This document shows positions 24,144 through 32,351 of a stretch of DNA of 64,000 nucleotides, in pieces. Position 1 is the first letter of the stretch. Every line of letters begins with the position of its first letter. Below the pieces are notes generated by a model that saw nothing but the letters and a program-made list of their open reading frames with translations, searched no databases and was not told the origin of the DNA. Source of the stretch: an uncultured Hydrogenophaga sp. Lineage in GTDB: Bacteria > Pseudomonadota > Gammaproteobacteria > Burkholderiales > Burkholderiaceae_C. The DNA lies in assembly GCF_958439165.1 (NCBI RefSeq), contig NZ_OY288133.1, positions 1 to 64,000 of the forward strand, written 5' to 3'. The position numbers and the translations under genes were made by a program.

Positions 24144-25559
24144 ATGAGATCCATGGTCATCACCCGCACCACCCTGCGCCTGTGCCGCTCGCTCCTGCTG
24201 GTGGGCTTCATCGCTGTCGTCGGTGTCGGCGGGTGCAAGAGCCTGCCCTTCATCGTGCCGGACCTGGCTTTGCGCTCCAGCAGCGGCGTGCGTCTGGCTG
24301 GTGTGCGGGGGCCTCTCACGGCGGCGCAGAGCCAGGCCGTGCTGACGGGCCTGGCCGAGCGGGGGGAACCCACCGACATCTTCCAGCGCCACCTGGCACT
24401 GGAAGAAGCGGTGGCGGGCAGTCCGTTGACCATCGGCAACGCTGTGGTGCTGCTCCAGGACGGCCCCTCCACCTACCGCGCCATGCTGCAGGCGATCGAG
24501 TCGGCGCGCGACCACATCCATCTGGAAACCTACATCTTCGATGACGACGCGGTGGGCCAGCGGTTCGCCGATGCCTTGCTGCGCCAGCGCCAGCGGGGCG
24601 TGGCGGTGCACGTCATCCGGGACAGCGTGGGCACCCTGTCCACACCCGAGGCGTTCTTTCAGCGCCTGGTGGATGGCGGTGTGCAGGTGCTGGTGTTCAA
24701 CCCCGTCAACCCGGCCCAGGCCAGGGGCGAGTGGCTGCTCAACGAGCGCAACCACCGCAAGCTGCTGATCGTCGACGGCCAGGTGGCGTTCCTGGGCGGC
24801 ATCAACATCAGCAGCGTGTATTCGGGCGGCTCGTTCAGCCGCGCATCGAGTGTGAGGCCCGGCAACCCGGCCGGGTGGCGCGACACCGACCTGCAACTGC
24901 GTGGTCCGGTGGTCGCGGATTTCCAGCGCCTGTTCCTGGCCACCTGGGAACAGCAACGCGGACCACCCCTGCCCGACCGCACCTACTTCCCCGCGCTGCA
25001 GAAAGCGGGCAACGAGGTGGTCCGGGCGATCGGCAGCAGCCCCCAGGACGAACACAGCCTGATCTACATCACCCTGCTGTCGGCCATCGGCAGCGCGCAG
25101 ACCAGCATCCGGCTGACCAACGCCTACTTCGTGCCCGACCCGCAACTGCTCGATGCGCTCGAGGCGGCGGCCGCGCGGGGCGTCGATGTGGTGCTGGTGC
25201 TGCCGAGCCAGAGTGATTCATGGCTGGTGCTCGCCGCAGGCCGGTCGCACTACGAACGGCTCCTGCGCCAGGGCGTGAAGATCCACGAGCGGCGCGGTGT
25301 GGTGCTGCATTCCAAGACGGCGCTGGTGGACGGCGTGTGGGCCACCGTGGGATCCACCAACCTGGACTGGCGCAGTTTCCTGCACAACCACGAACTCAAC
25401 GCCGTCGTGCTGGGTGCCGGCTTCGGTGAACAGCTGCAGGCCATGTTCGAACGCGACCTGGCCGTCTCCGACACGATCATCCTTTCCGAGTGGGAACAGC
25501 GCCCGCTGCACCAGCGCATGCGCGAGGCCTTTGCCCTGGTCTGGGCCTACTGGTTGTGA
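24144..25559 (+). CDS. Phospholipase D-family cardiolipin synthase-like lipoprotein
   Basis: 471 aa. The N-terminus is a lipoprotein signal: a basic start, a hydrophobic stretch and the lipobox VGGC near residue 31. Two HKD motifs are complete: HRKLLIVDG (His204) and HSKTALVDG (His389), each followed by GGINIS or GSTNLDWRS. Enzymes of this type transfer phosphatidyl groups to make cardiolipin. The lipid anchor would place it on the periplasmic side of the membrane, unusual for ClsA/B types. ATG 24153 is an equally possible start. Confidence 0.88.
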   Translation: MRSMVITRTTLRLCRSLLLVGFIAVVGVGGCKSLPFIVPDLALRSSSGVRLAGVRGPLTAAQSQAVLTGLAERGEPTDIFQRHLALEEAVAGSPLTIGNAVVLLQDGPSTYRAMLQAIESARDHIHLETYIFDDDAVGQRFADALLRQRQRGVAVHVIRDSVGTLSTPEAFFQRLVDGGVQVLVFNPVNPAQARGEWLLNERNHRKLLIVDGQVAFLGGINISSVYSGGSFSRASSVRPGNPAGWRDTDLQLRGPVVADFQRLFLATWEQQRGPPLPDRTYFPALQKAGNEVVRAIGSSPQDEHSLIYITLLSAIGSAQTSIRLTNAYFVPDPQLLDALEAAAARGVDVVLVLPSQSDSWLVLAAGRSHYERLLRQGVKIHERRGVVLHSKTALVDGVWATVGSTNLDWRSFLHNHELNAVVLGAGFGEQLQAMFERDLAVSDTIILSEWEQRPLHQRMREAFALVWAYWL

Positions 25560-25569
25560 ACCACGCGCT

Positions 25570-26430
25570 TCAGTCGCCCGACCGCAGGAAGCTCAGCAAC
25601 GCCCGGTTGAATGCCGACGCATGCGACACATTCAACCCGTGCGGCGCGCCATCCACCTTGACCAGCTGGCTGTGGGGAACGGCCCGGTGCGTCCGTTCAC
25701 CTGAACCTTCGAACGGAACGATGGCATCGGCGCTGCCGTGGATCACGAGGGTGGGCACCGTGAGCTGCTTCAGATCTTCGCGAAAGTCGGTGGTGGCAAA
25801 CGACGCCATGCAGGCCAGTGCTGCGTGCTGAGCCGACTGCTCGCACAGCACCATGGCCTCGAGGCGCTGGGCCTCGTTCACCTGCAGGACGCCATGGGCC
25901 GAGAAGAAGGCCGTCGTGAACTGCTCGAAATAGGCAGATCGGTCCCGTTCGAATGCAGCCGACTTCTCCCCGGCCTTCTCCGGTGTGAGCGGGCCGTCCG
26001 GGTTGTCCGCCGTCTTCAGCAGATAAGGCTGCACCGCAGCGGCGAACACCACGCTGCGCAGGCGCGACTCGCCGTGCCGGGTGACGTAGCGCGCAACCTC
26101 GCCGCCGCCCATCGAGAACCCCACCAGCGTCGCGTCCTGGAGGACGCACTGCGCCATGACCTGCTCCAGATCGTCGGTCAAGGTGTCATAGCCATAACCC
26201 GACGCCGGTCGATCCGACCGACCAAAGCCGCGGCGGTCGTAAGCGATCACACGGAAGCCCCCTTCGCGCAGCGCAGCGACTTGCGGCTGCCACGCCCGGG
26301 ACGACAGGGGCCAGCCATGGATCAGCACCACCGGGCGACCCTGACCACCGGTGTCCTCGATGTGCAGCCGCACGGCGGCGGACGTCACGCCGAGGTGGGA
26401 GCGCGTGGGCTCCGGACGGGATTCGTTCAT
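25570..26430 (-). CDS. Alpha/beta hydrolase (non-heme chloroperoxidase/arylesterase-like)
   Basis: 286 aa. The oxyanion region is VVLIHGWPLSS and the nucleophile elbow GFSMGGG (Ser106). The acid is Asp235 in HGSADAIVP and the histidine His264 in DGAPHGLN. The pattern RRGFGRSDRP is typical of the chloroperoxidase/esterase branch, whose halogenating activity is cofactor-free and probably incidental. No signal peptide is seen. An AAGGGGG ribosome site precedes ATG 26430. It is convergent with the phospholipase D gene, with 10 bases between stops. Confidence 0.9.
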   Translation of the reverse strand: MNESRPEPTRSHLGVTSAAVRLHIEDTGGQGRPVVLIHGWPLSSRAWQPQVAALREGGFRVIAYDRRGFGRSDRPASGYGYDTLTDDLEQVMAQCVLQDATLVGFSMGGGEVARYVTRHGESRLRSVVFAAAVQPYLLKTADNPDGPLTPEKAGEKSAAFERDRSAYFEQFTTAFFSAHGVLQVNEAQRLEAMVLCEQSAQHAALACMASFATTDFREDLKQLTVPTLVIHGSADAIVPFEGSGERTHRAVPHSQLVKVDGAPHGLNVSHASAFNRALLSFLRSGD

Positions 26431-26553
26431 GGTGTGTACCCCCTTGCTGATCTGCCACGCCCGGACAGGCAGTCCGGACCTGAGGCGCCAGTCTCGAGGA
26501 CCGGTTCGTTCGCGTCTGTTCGGCGACGCACGCGAAACCAGGGGTGATGCCGC

Positions 26554-27843
26554 TCAGTCCACGGGCCGCGGGATCGGGGGCTTCTCCAGCCACTGGACCA
26601 GCTGGCGGGCGACCCCGGCATCGCTGAGCAGGTCCAGGTGGCCAGTCCGGAAAGCCGAATGCCGATGCGTCGGCGGGAACGCGAGCTGCCGCGCGGGATC
26701 GTCGTGCACACCCAGCGCACTGTGCAGCGGCACCAGACCGTCACCCACCAGGCGATCGGCCACCCGGCTGCGCCGCGCGGCCAGCGTGGCGGCGACCGCG
26801 AAGCATTCCACCCCGGCGGGCAACGGCAACGGCAGGCGCTGGTCACGCAGCTGGCGAAAGCGGTCGTGACCCTGCCAGTCGGTGTCGAGAACATGGCCGA
26901 AACGCAGGTCGGTGATGCCTGCGCTGCGCAGCTGGGCGAGCCGGGCGAATGGTCGACTGAAGGGGGTTCTGCCCAGCAGCACGTCGACCTGGTGGCCCGC
27001 GCGCTCCAGCGGGGCTCCGTGGTGCGGCGTGCCCAGAAAAACGATGCGCTGCAGCTGTCGGGGCCAGGCATGGCCGGCCTCCGTCCCGTAGTGGCAGGCG
27101 GCGCGAATCACCAGACCACCCATGCTGTGCGCCAGCACGGCGAATTCCTGCAGAGGCACGGGCCAGGCGGCCAGCAGGGCTTCGATGTGGCCCGCCAGCT
27201 CGCGGCCATTGACCGAGGTGTGCAGCCCGGTGTTGTAGCGCACATGCACCGGGGTGTAGCCCAGCGCCTGCGCCAGGTGCACGCCATGGTCGTGGCCGGC
27301 ATGCTGCCACTGCAGATCGTTCATGCACAACCCATGCACCAGCAGCAACAGCTTGCCACTGACGGCATTCCGGGAATGCAGCGCCTGCAGGTCCAGCGGC
27401 CTGCCGTCCTGGCGCAACGCCATGCCGAGGGCCAGCGGGTTGCCGTCGGCCAGCAGGCGGTCGCCCATGACCCCGTTGAGCGCAGCCAGCACGGCTTCGC
27501 GCTCGGCCGAGGGAGCGGCCGCGTCCTGCTCTGCCATCACCCGGTCGAGCAAAGGCTCGATCCGCAGCAGTGCAGTCTGCAGGCCCCGATCGACCAGACG
27601 GGTCACCCCGTGTATGCCCTGGTAGACCATGCCGGTCAGCCCGCGCGAGCGGCCGGGCTCGGTGCCGCCAGGCAAGCCCATGCTGCCGAGGACCGACTGG
27701 TGCACGCCCTCGACGATGCGGGTCACACCGGCGGTGGCCTGGATCGCCAGGCGGGCCGACCCCCGCAGGTCGCTGGAGCGCAGCTGGCCCAGGACGGAGC
27801 GGCTGGCGCCATCCTTGCTGCCGGATCGCGGGGAACGGGGCAT
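26554..27843 (-). CDS. Alpha/beta hydrolase with long N-terminal helical extension
   Basis: 429 aa. About 160 N-terminal residues are helical with repeated VxRxVxxG patterns (TRIVEGVHQS, TRLVDRGLQT). The hydrolase domain then starts at LLLLVHGLCMND, with nucleophile AHSMGGL (Ser240), GTPHHGAPLE as in PGAP1/lipase-type enzymes, GDGLVPLHSALG and a late His in RTGHLDLLSD. No signal peptide. It probably hydrolyses an ester or lipid. The gene starts 1 base into the end of the Ktr regulator gene (27843 shared), so it lies at the tail of the potassium operon. Confidence 0.85.
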   Translation of the reverse strand: MPRSPRSGSKDGASRSVLGQLRSSDLRGSARLAIQATAGVTRIVEGVHQSVLGSMGLPGGTEPGRSRGLTGMVYQGIHGVTRLVDRGLQTALLRIEPLLDRVMAEQDAAAPSAEREAVLAALNGVMGDRLLADGNPLALGMALRQDGRPLDLQALHSRNAVSGKLLLLVHGLCMNDLQWQHAGHDHGVHLAQALGYTPVHVRYNTGLHTSVNGRELAGHIEALLAAWPVPLQEFAVLAHSMGGLVIRAACHYGTEAGHAWPRQLQRIVFLGTPHHGAPLERAGHQVDVLLGRTPFSRPFARLAQLRSAGITDLRFGHVLDTDWQGHDRFRQLRDQRLPLPLPAGVECFAVAATLAARRSRVADRLVGDGLVPLHSALGVHDDPARQLAFPPTHRHSAFRTGHLDLLSDAGVARQLVQWLEKPPIPRPVD

Positions 27844-28517
27844 CAGTACAGCGCCGCGAACTTCTTGATCAGGGGTGTCGATCCGGCCACGATCAGGTGA
27901 TCGCCCGGCTTGACCTCGGTCTGCGCCTGGGCGTAGATGAAATCCTGATGCCGGCGCTTGATGCCGACCACCGTGATGCCATGCTTCTTCCGCACATCCG
28001 AGACGGCCAGCGTCTTGTTGTGGGTCTCCATGGGCGCACGCGTCTTGGCGAGCGCAAAGCCATCGTCGAATTCGATGAAGTCCATCATCTTCCCGGTCAC
28101 CAGGTGCGCCACGCGTTCACCCATGTCGACCTCGGGGTAGATCACATGGTGTGCACCCACCCGCTCGGCGATGCGTCCGTGCTGAGGGCTGTTGGCCTTG
28201 GCCCAGATGTCCTTCACGCCCATCTGTGCCAGGTTCAGCACGGTCAGGACGCTGGCTTCGAGGTGATCACCGATGCTCACCACCGCGTGGGAGAAGTCGG
28301 TGACCGACAGCTGTTTCAGCGCCTGCAGGTCGGTGGAGTCGGCACAGACCACATGGGGCAATTCGGCCGCCAGTTCCTGCACCACATCCTCGCGTTCGTC
28401 CATGGCCAGCACCTCGTGGCCGGACGCCACCAGCGCGCGCGCCACGCTGGCGCCGAAGCGCCCCAGCCCGATGACGACCACGCTGTCGCCCTTGCTCAGA
28501 TTCGATTTAGCCAACAA
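27843..28517 (-). CDS. ktrA: KtrA/TrkA-type regulatory subunit of K+ uptake
   Basis: 224 aa. An RCK-N Rossmann domain begins at VVVIGLGRFGASVA (GxGxxG, nucleotide binding). The C-terminal RCK-C domain (about 140-224) contains VVGIKRRHQDF and GDHLIVAG. It gates the membrane subunit in response to ATP/ADP or NAD. Translation begins at TTG 28517, supported by GAGGAG seven bases upstream (28530-28525), inside the end of ktrB; the genes overlap by 11 bases. No ATG exists near the N-terminus. Confidence 0.92.
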   Translation of the reverse strand: MLAKSNLSKGDSVVVIGLGRFGASVARALVASGHEVLAMDEREDVVQELAAELPHVVCADSTDLQALKQLSVTDFSHAVVSIGDHLEASVLTVLNLAQMGVKDIWAKANSPQHGRIAERVGAHHVIYPEVDMGERVAHLVTGKMMDFIEFDDGFALAKTRAPMETHNKTLAVSDVRKKHGITVVGIKRRHQDFIYAQAQTEVKPGDHLIVAGSTPLIKKFAALY

Positions 28518-29847
28518 TCGGTTTCTCCTCAGGAAAGCGGTACGCCCGTGGTACCTGGTTGATGGCGAGCGCCAGGGCCAGCGTGACCACGCCCACCCGC
28601 CCGACGTACATCAGGACGATCAGCACGCCCTGTGCACCGGGCGGCAGATCGGCCGTGATGCCGGTGGACAGACCCACCGTGGCGAATGCCGACACCACCT
28701 CGAACATCAGCTTCTCCAGCGGGATGTTGTCGGTCATCGGCACGATGGCGATCAGGCCGATCGACAGGGCCAGGCCGCTGAGCACCAGGATGGTCAGCGC
28801 CTGCCGCTGCACCGGGGTACCGATCCGCCGGCCCCGGAACTCGACATCGGCCCGTCCGCGGATCTCGGTCCAGACGATCAGCAGCAGCAGGAAGAAGGTG
28901 GTCACCTTCACACCGCCGGCGGTGCCGGCACTGCCGCCTCCAATGAACATCAGCACATAGTGCAGTACCAGCGACTCGGTCTGCAGTGCGCCGATGTCCA
29001 GTGCGTTGAAACCTGCCGTGCGCGCCGAGACCGAGGTGAACAGAGCCGCCAGCCACTGATCTGCCATGCCCATCGGCCCCAGTGTCCGGGCGTTGTCGCG
29101 CTCCACCAGCCAGAGCGAGACCGTGCCCAGGATCACCAGCGCTGCAGAACCCCAGAGGGTCAGGGTGGTGTGGACCGACCACCGGGCATGGCGGTTGCGC
29201 CGGTTCACCCACAGCTCGGTGAGCACCGGGAACCCCAGACCGCCCACCACGATGGCGAGCATCAGCGGCCCCAGCACCCAGGCGTCGGTCACGTGGCGCA
29301 TCACGCTGTCGGGCCAGGTCGAGAACCCGGCATTGTTGAAGGCGGACACCGAGTGGAAGGCACCCTGCCACAGCGCCTGCGACCAGCTCAGATCCATGGT
29401 GGCGCCGAAACGCAGTGCGAGCCACAAGGCCACCGTGACCTCGCACAGCAGCGTGACGACCAGCACCATGCGCACCACCGAGCGGACGTCGCCCATGGAC
29501 AGCGCGTGGGTTTCGGACTGGAGCAGCAGCCGCGTGCGCAGCCCGAAACGCCTGCCGATGAGAAGGCCCATGAGCGCGGCCGACGTCATCATGCCGAAAC
29601 CGCCCAGCTGGATCAGCGCCATCAGCAGCCCCTGGCCCAGCGGACTCCAGTAGGTACCGGTGTCCACCACGGCCAGCCCCGTCACGCACACGGCCGAGGT
29701 GGCGGTGAACAGGGCCGTCATCCAGGGCGCGCTCTGGCCGCTGGCGGTGGACCAGGGCAGCATCAGCAGCAGGGTGCCCAGCCCGATGGTGGCCAGAAAC
29801 GCCATTGCGAGGACGGCGGCCGGGTGGGTGGGCAATCGGTTCTTCAT
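28507..29847 (-). CDS. ktrB: KtrB/TrkH-family potassium transporter subunit
   Basis: 446 aa, many membrane segments arranged as four helix-pore-helix repeats. The selectivity-filter glycines are visible in VCVTGLAV, FNNAGFSTWP, SVSARTAGFNALD and ATVGLSTGIT. The second ends a pore loop typical of the family and GSAGTAGGVKVTT is the conserved intramembrane loop. It takes up K+, probably with Na+ dependence if of Ktr type. The first gene of the ktrB-ktrA-hydrolase unit. Confidence 0.94.
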   Translation of the reverse strand: MKNRLPTHPAAVLAMAFLATIGLGTLLLMLPWSTASGQSAPWMTALFTATSAVCVTGLAVVDTGTYWSPLGQGLLMALIQLGGFGMMTSAALMGLLIGRRFGLRTRLLLQSETHALSMGDVRSVVRMVLVVTLLCEVTVALWLALRFGATMDLSWSQALWQGAFHSVSAFNNAGFSTWPDSVMRHVTDAWVLGPLMLAIVVGGLGFPVLTELWVNRRNRHARWSVHTTLTLWGSAALVILGTVSLWLVERDNARTLGPMGMADQWLAALFTSVSARTAGFNALDIGALQTESLVLHYVLMFIGGGSAGTAGGVKVTTFFLLLLIVWTEIRGRADVEFRGRRIGTPVQRQALTILVLSGLALSIGLIAIVPMTDNIPLEKLMFEVVSAFATVGLSTGITADLPPGAQGVLIVLMYVGRVGVVTLALALAINQVPRAYRFPEEKPIVG

Positions 29848-29917
29848 GGATGCGGCGGCAAATCGAATGGGCGCGAGTCTAGCGACACCCCGCGTCCAGG
29901 GCAGTTCCCGGCACAGC

Positions 29918-30418
29918 TCACGCGCAGCCCTCGACCAGGCGGATGCTCTCGTCGCCGGTGTAGATGGTCACCACCCGGCCGCCGATGACCTCGAACTTGA
30001 TGCCGCGCTGGCGGGATGTCTCCCAGAGGTAGAAGTACTGTCCGTTGTCGTCGTACTTGTGCTGCTCGATCTCCAGCGCATCGCCGAACCGGCGACGGAC
30101 CGATTCGGCGGTGTCGCCGACGCGCACCCCGGACCGGGTGGCCGTGTCGGGGGTGTCGGCACCGATGCGGGTGACCCGGCCGTTCTGGACCATCAGGCTG
30201 ATGCCTGGATGCCCGCTGGCCGGGTAGAGGTGATCGCAGTCGGGATCCATGGGCTGCTGCTCGAACGTGTGCAGCCGGGTGCCGAGCAGGCGCCGGGCTT
30301 CCGGTACCGAAAGACCCGGGGTCACCGGCCCGTAGCCGCGGGTGGTCAGCACCCAGGGCGGCGCGGCCTGGACCGAACCGGCGAGACACGCAGCCACGGC
30401 CATCAAGCGGATGTTCAT
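29918..30418 (-). CDS. Exported hypothetical protein
   Basis: 166 aa. A short signal peptide (MAVAACLAGSVQAA) precedes a mature domain with two similar halves: RGYGPVTPGLSVPEARRLLG and GVRVGDTAESVRRRFGDALEI. Each half resembles a small helix-turn unit found in secreted lectin-like or SmpA-like hypothetical proteins; the second half leads into YFYLWETSRQRGIKFEV. No catalytic residues are obvious. Start 30418 is chosen for the signal peptide. I do not know its function. It lies between the potassium genes and the guanidine operon. Confidence 0.7.
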   Translation of the reverse strand: MNIRLMAVAACLAGSVQAAPPWVLTTRGYGPVTPGLSVPEARRLLGTRLHTFEQQPMDPDCDHLYPASGHPGISLMVQNGRVTRIGADTPDTATRSGVRVGDTAESVRRRFGDALEIEQHKYDDNGQYFYLWETSRQRGIKFEVIGGRVVTIYTGDESIRLVEGCA

Positions 30419-30487
30419 GGCGGACGACTGTGCCATGAATCCACCCCCGTCGGGCCCGGGGCCGCGTGCGCGTTCAAGTCTGGGGGC

Positions 30488-32317
30488 TCAGGCCCCTGCC
30501 GCCAGCCATGAACGCCAGCTGCCCAGGTGGGTGATGTCGGTGGCGCCTTCCAGCCCGGCGGCCTCGCACACGAACCCGCTGACCCAGCTGCCGTCGGCCA
30601 GCTTCACCTTGCCGATGCCCAGGGGCGAAGGAATGCCGTCCACGAAACTGCCGAAGTGCTCGGCGGGCACTTCCCACACCTCCATGTCGACCGCACCACC
30701 GCCCTCAGCCACCCGCACCATGCCCGGGCGTTTCACCGGGCCACCGGCGAGTGCGTAGAAGCGGTACTCGGGCGCCGACTTCACCGCGCCCAGCAGGCGC
30801 GCCCCACGCTGGGTCAGCTGGCCGTTGAGGGGCAGACCACTCAGGTGGGCGCCGCAGACGGCCACCCGCACGGTGCCGGGCTGCAGGGCGCCCGCGCCGC
30901 TCGGTGCCGGTGCCAGGGCCGGTGTGCTCTCCAGAGCAACATCGGTGGCGCCCAGCCGCAAGGTCTGTGCGCGGTGAAACCGGTCGGCCAGGCGCAGCAG
31001 CGGCAGGTCGCGGAAGGCAGGAGCCGCCAGCGTGATGCCCCACGGCAGGCCGCAGGCATCGCCGCTGTCCTGAAACCCGGCCGGTACCGCCACCGCGCTG
31101 TAGTCCAGCAGGTTCATGAAGTTGGTGTAGTACCCCAGCTGGCCATTGAGGCGGATCGGGTCGGCCTGCATGGCCGCGATGCGGAAGGTGGTGCCGGCAG
31201 TGGGCGTGACCAGACAGTCGATGTCCTGCCACACCGCCTGGCAGACCTGCTGCAGGGCCTGCAGCCGGTAGCGCGCCACAAAGGCGTCGGTGGCGCTGTA
31301 GCGCTGCGCGCCCTGGATGATGGTGCGCACCGGCTCGAAGACGGCCTCGGGCCGGGCGTCGATGAAGTCGCGGATGGCGGCGTGCCGTTCGGCCACCCAG
31401 GGTCCGTCGTAGAGCAGGCGGGCCGCTTCCAGAAACGGCTGCAGATCGACCTCCACCGCCACGCCGCCGAGCGACTCCAGCCGCCGCACCGCCTGCGCGA
31501 ACAGCTGCGGCGCAGCCGGGTTGTCGAAGAAGTTCAGGTCCTGCGCGCGGGGCACGCCGAACCGGAACGGCCCGGCCGAAAAATCGGGGCCGAACGGGCG
31601 GGCAGCCCGGCTGTAGGCGTCGGCCGGGTCGTGCACCGCAGCCACGGCCAGCACGGCCTGGGCGTCGGCCGCCGTGCCGGCGAACACCGACACCGTGTCC
31701 ACCGTGCGACAGGCCGGCACCACCCCGCTGGCCGACAGCAGGCCCAGGGTGGGCTTGAGGCCGACCAGGTTGTTGAAGCTGGCCGGCACGCGACCGGAGC
31801 CGGCGGTGTCGGTACCCAGCGAGAAACTGGCCCAGCCCAGGGCGACCGACACGGCCGAACCCGCGCTCGACCCGCCCGAGATGAACTCGGGCCGGAAGGC
31901 GTTGCCGCAGGGCCCATAAGGCGAGCGCGTGCCGTTGAGGCCGGTGGCGAACTGGTCGAGGTTGGTCTTCCCCACCGGCACCGCACCGGCCGCCATCAAC
32001 TGCTGCACCACGAAGGCGCTGCGCTCGGGGGTGTAGGCGAACTCCGGGCAGCCCGCGGTGGTGGGAATGCCGGCCAGGTCGATGTTGTCCTTGATGGCGA
32101 ACGGCACGCCATACAGCGGCAGGCTGGCCGGGTCGGCCGCCTCCAGCGCCTGCAGGCAGGGCTCCAGCTCGCCGGGCTCCAGACGGCGGATGAACACATG
32201 GCGGTCATCACCGGCGCAGCGGCGCAGGGCCTCGGCGATGACGGCGCGCACCGGCGTGCCGGCGGCATACGCTGCCCGCAGGCTGGACAGATCGAAGGAC
32301 AGGTTTTCCAGATTCAT
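30488..32317 (-). CDS. atzF: Allophanate hydrolase
   Basis: 609 aa, family length. The N-terminal amidase-signature domain has the Ser-cisSer-Lys triad: Lys76 in FAIKDNID, Ser150 in SGGSSAGSA and Ser174 in TAGSGRVPAS. The C-terminal domain (about 465-600) carries VAVCGAHLSGLPLNGQL and resembles the decarboxylating domain of AtzF. It splits allophanate to two NH3 and two CO2. It is the last gene of the riboswitch-controlled guanidine operon, 34 bases after the carboxylase. Confidence 0.95.
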   Translation of the reverse strand: MNLENLSFDLSSLRAAYAAGTPVRAVIAEALRRCAGDDRHVFIRRLEPGELEPCLQALEAADPASLPLYGVPFAIKDNIDLAGIPTTAGCPEFAYTPERSAFVVQQLMAAGAVPVGKTNLDQFATGLNGTRSPYGPCGNAFRPEFISGGSSAGSAVSVALGWASFSLGTDTAGSGRVPASFNNLVGLKPTLGLLSASGVVPACRTVDTVSVFAGTAADAQAVLAVAAVHDPADAYSRAARPFGPDFSAGPFRFGVPRAQDLNFFDNPAAPQLFAQAVRRLESLGGVAVEVDLQPFLEAARLLYDGPWVAERHAAIRDFIDARPEAVFEPVRTIIQGAQRYSATDAFVARYRLQALQQVCQAVWQDIDCLVTPTAGTTFRIAAMQADPIRLNGQLGYYTNFMNLLDYSAVAVPAGFQDSGDACGLPWGITLAAPAFRDLPLLRLADRFHRAQTLRLGATDVALESTPALAPAPSGAGALQPGTVRVAVCGAHLSGLPLNGQLTQRGARLLGAVKSAPEYRFYALAGGPVKRPGMVRVAEGGGAVDMEVWEVPAEHFGSFVDGIPSPLGIGKVKLADGSWVSGFVCEAAGLEGATDITHLGSWRSWLAAGA

Positions 32318-32351
32318 GGCTGCTCCGTGGGGGTTTGAAATGGGACCGGGC

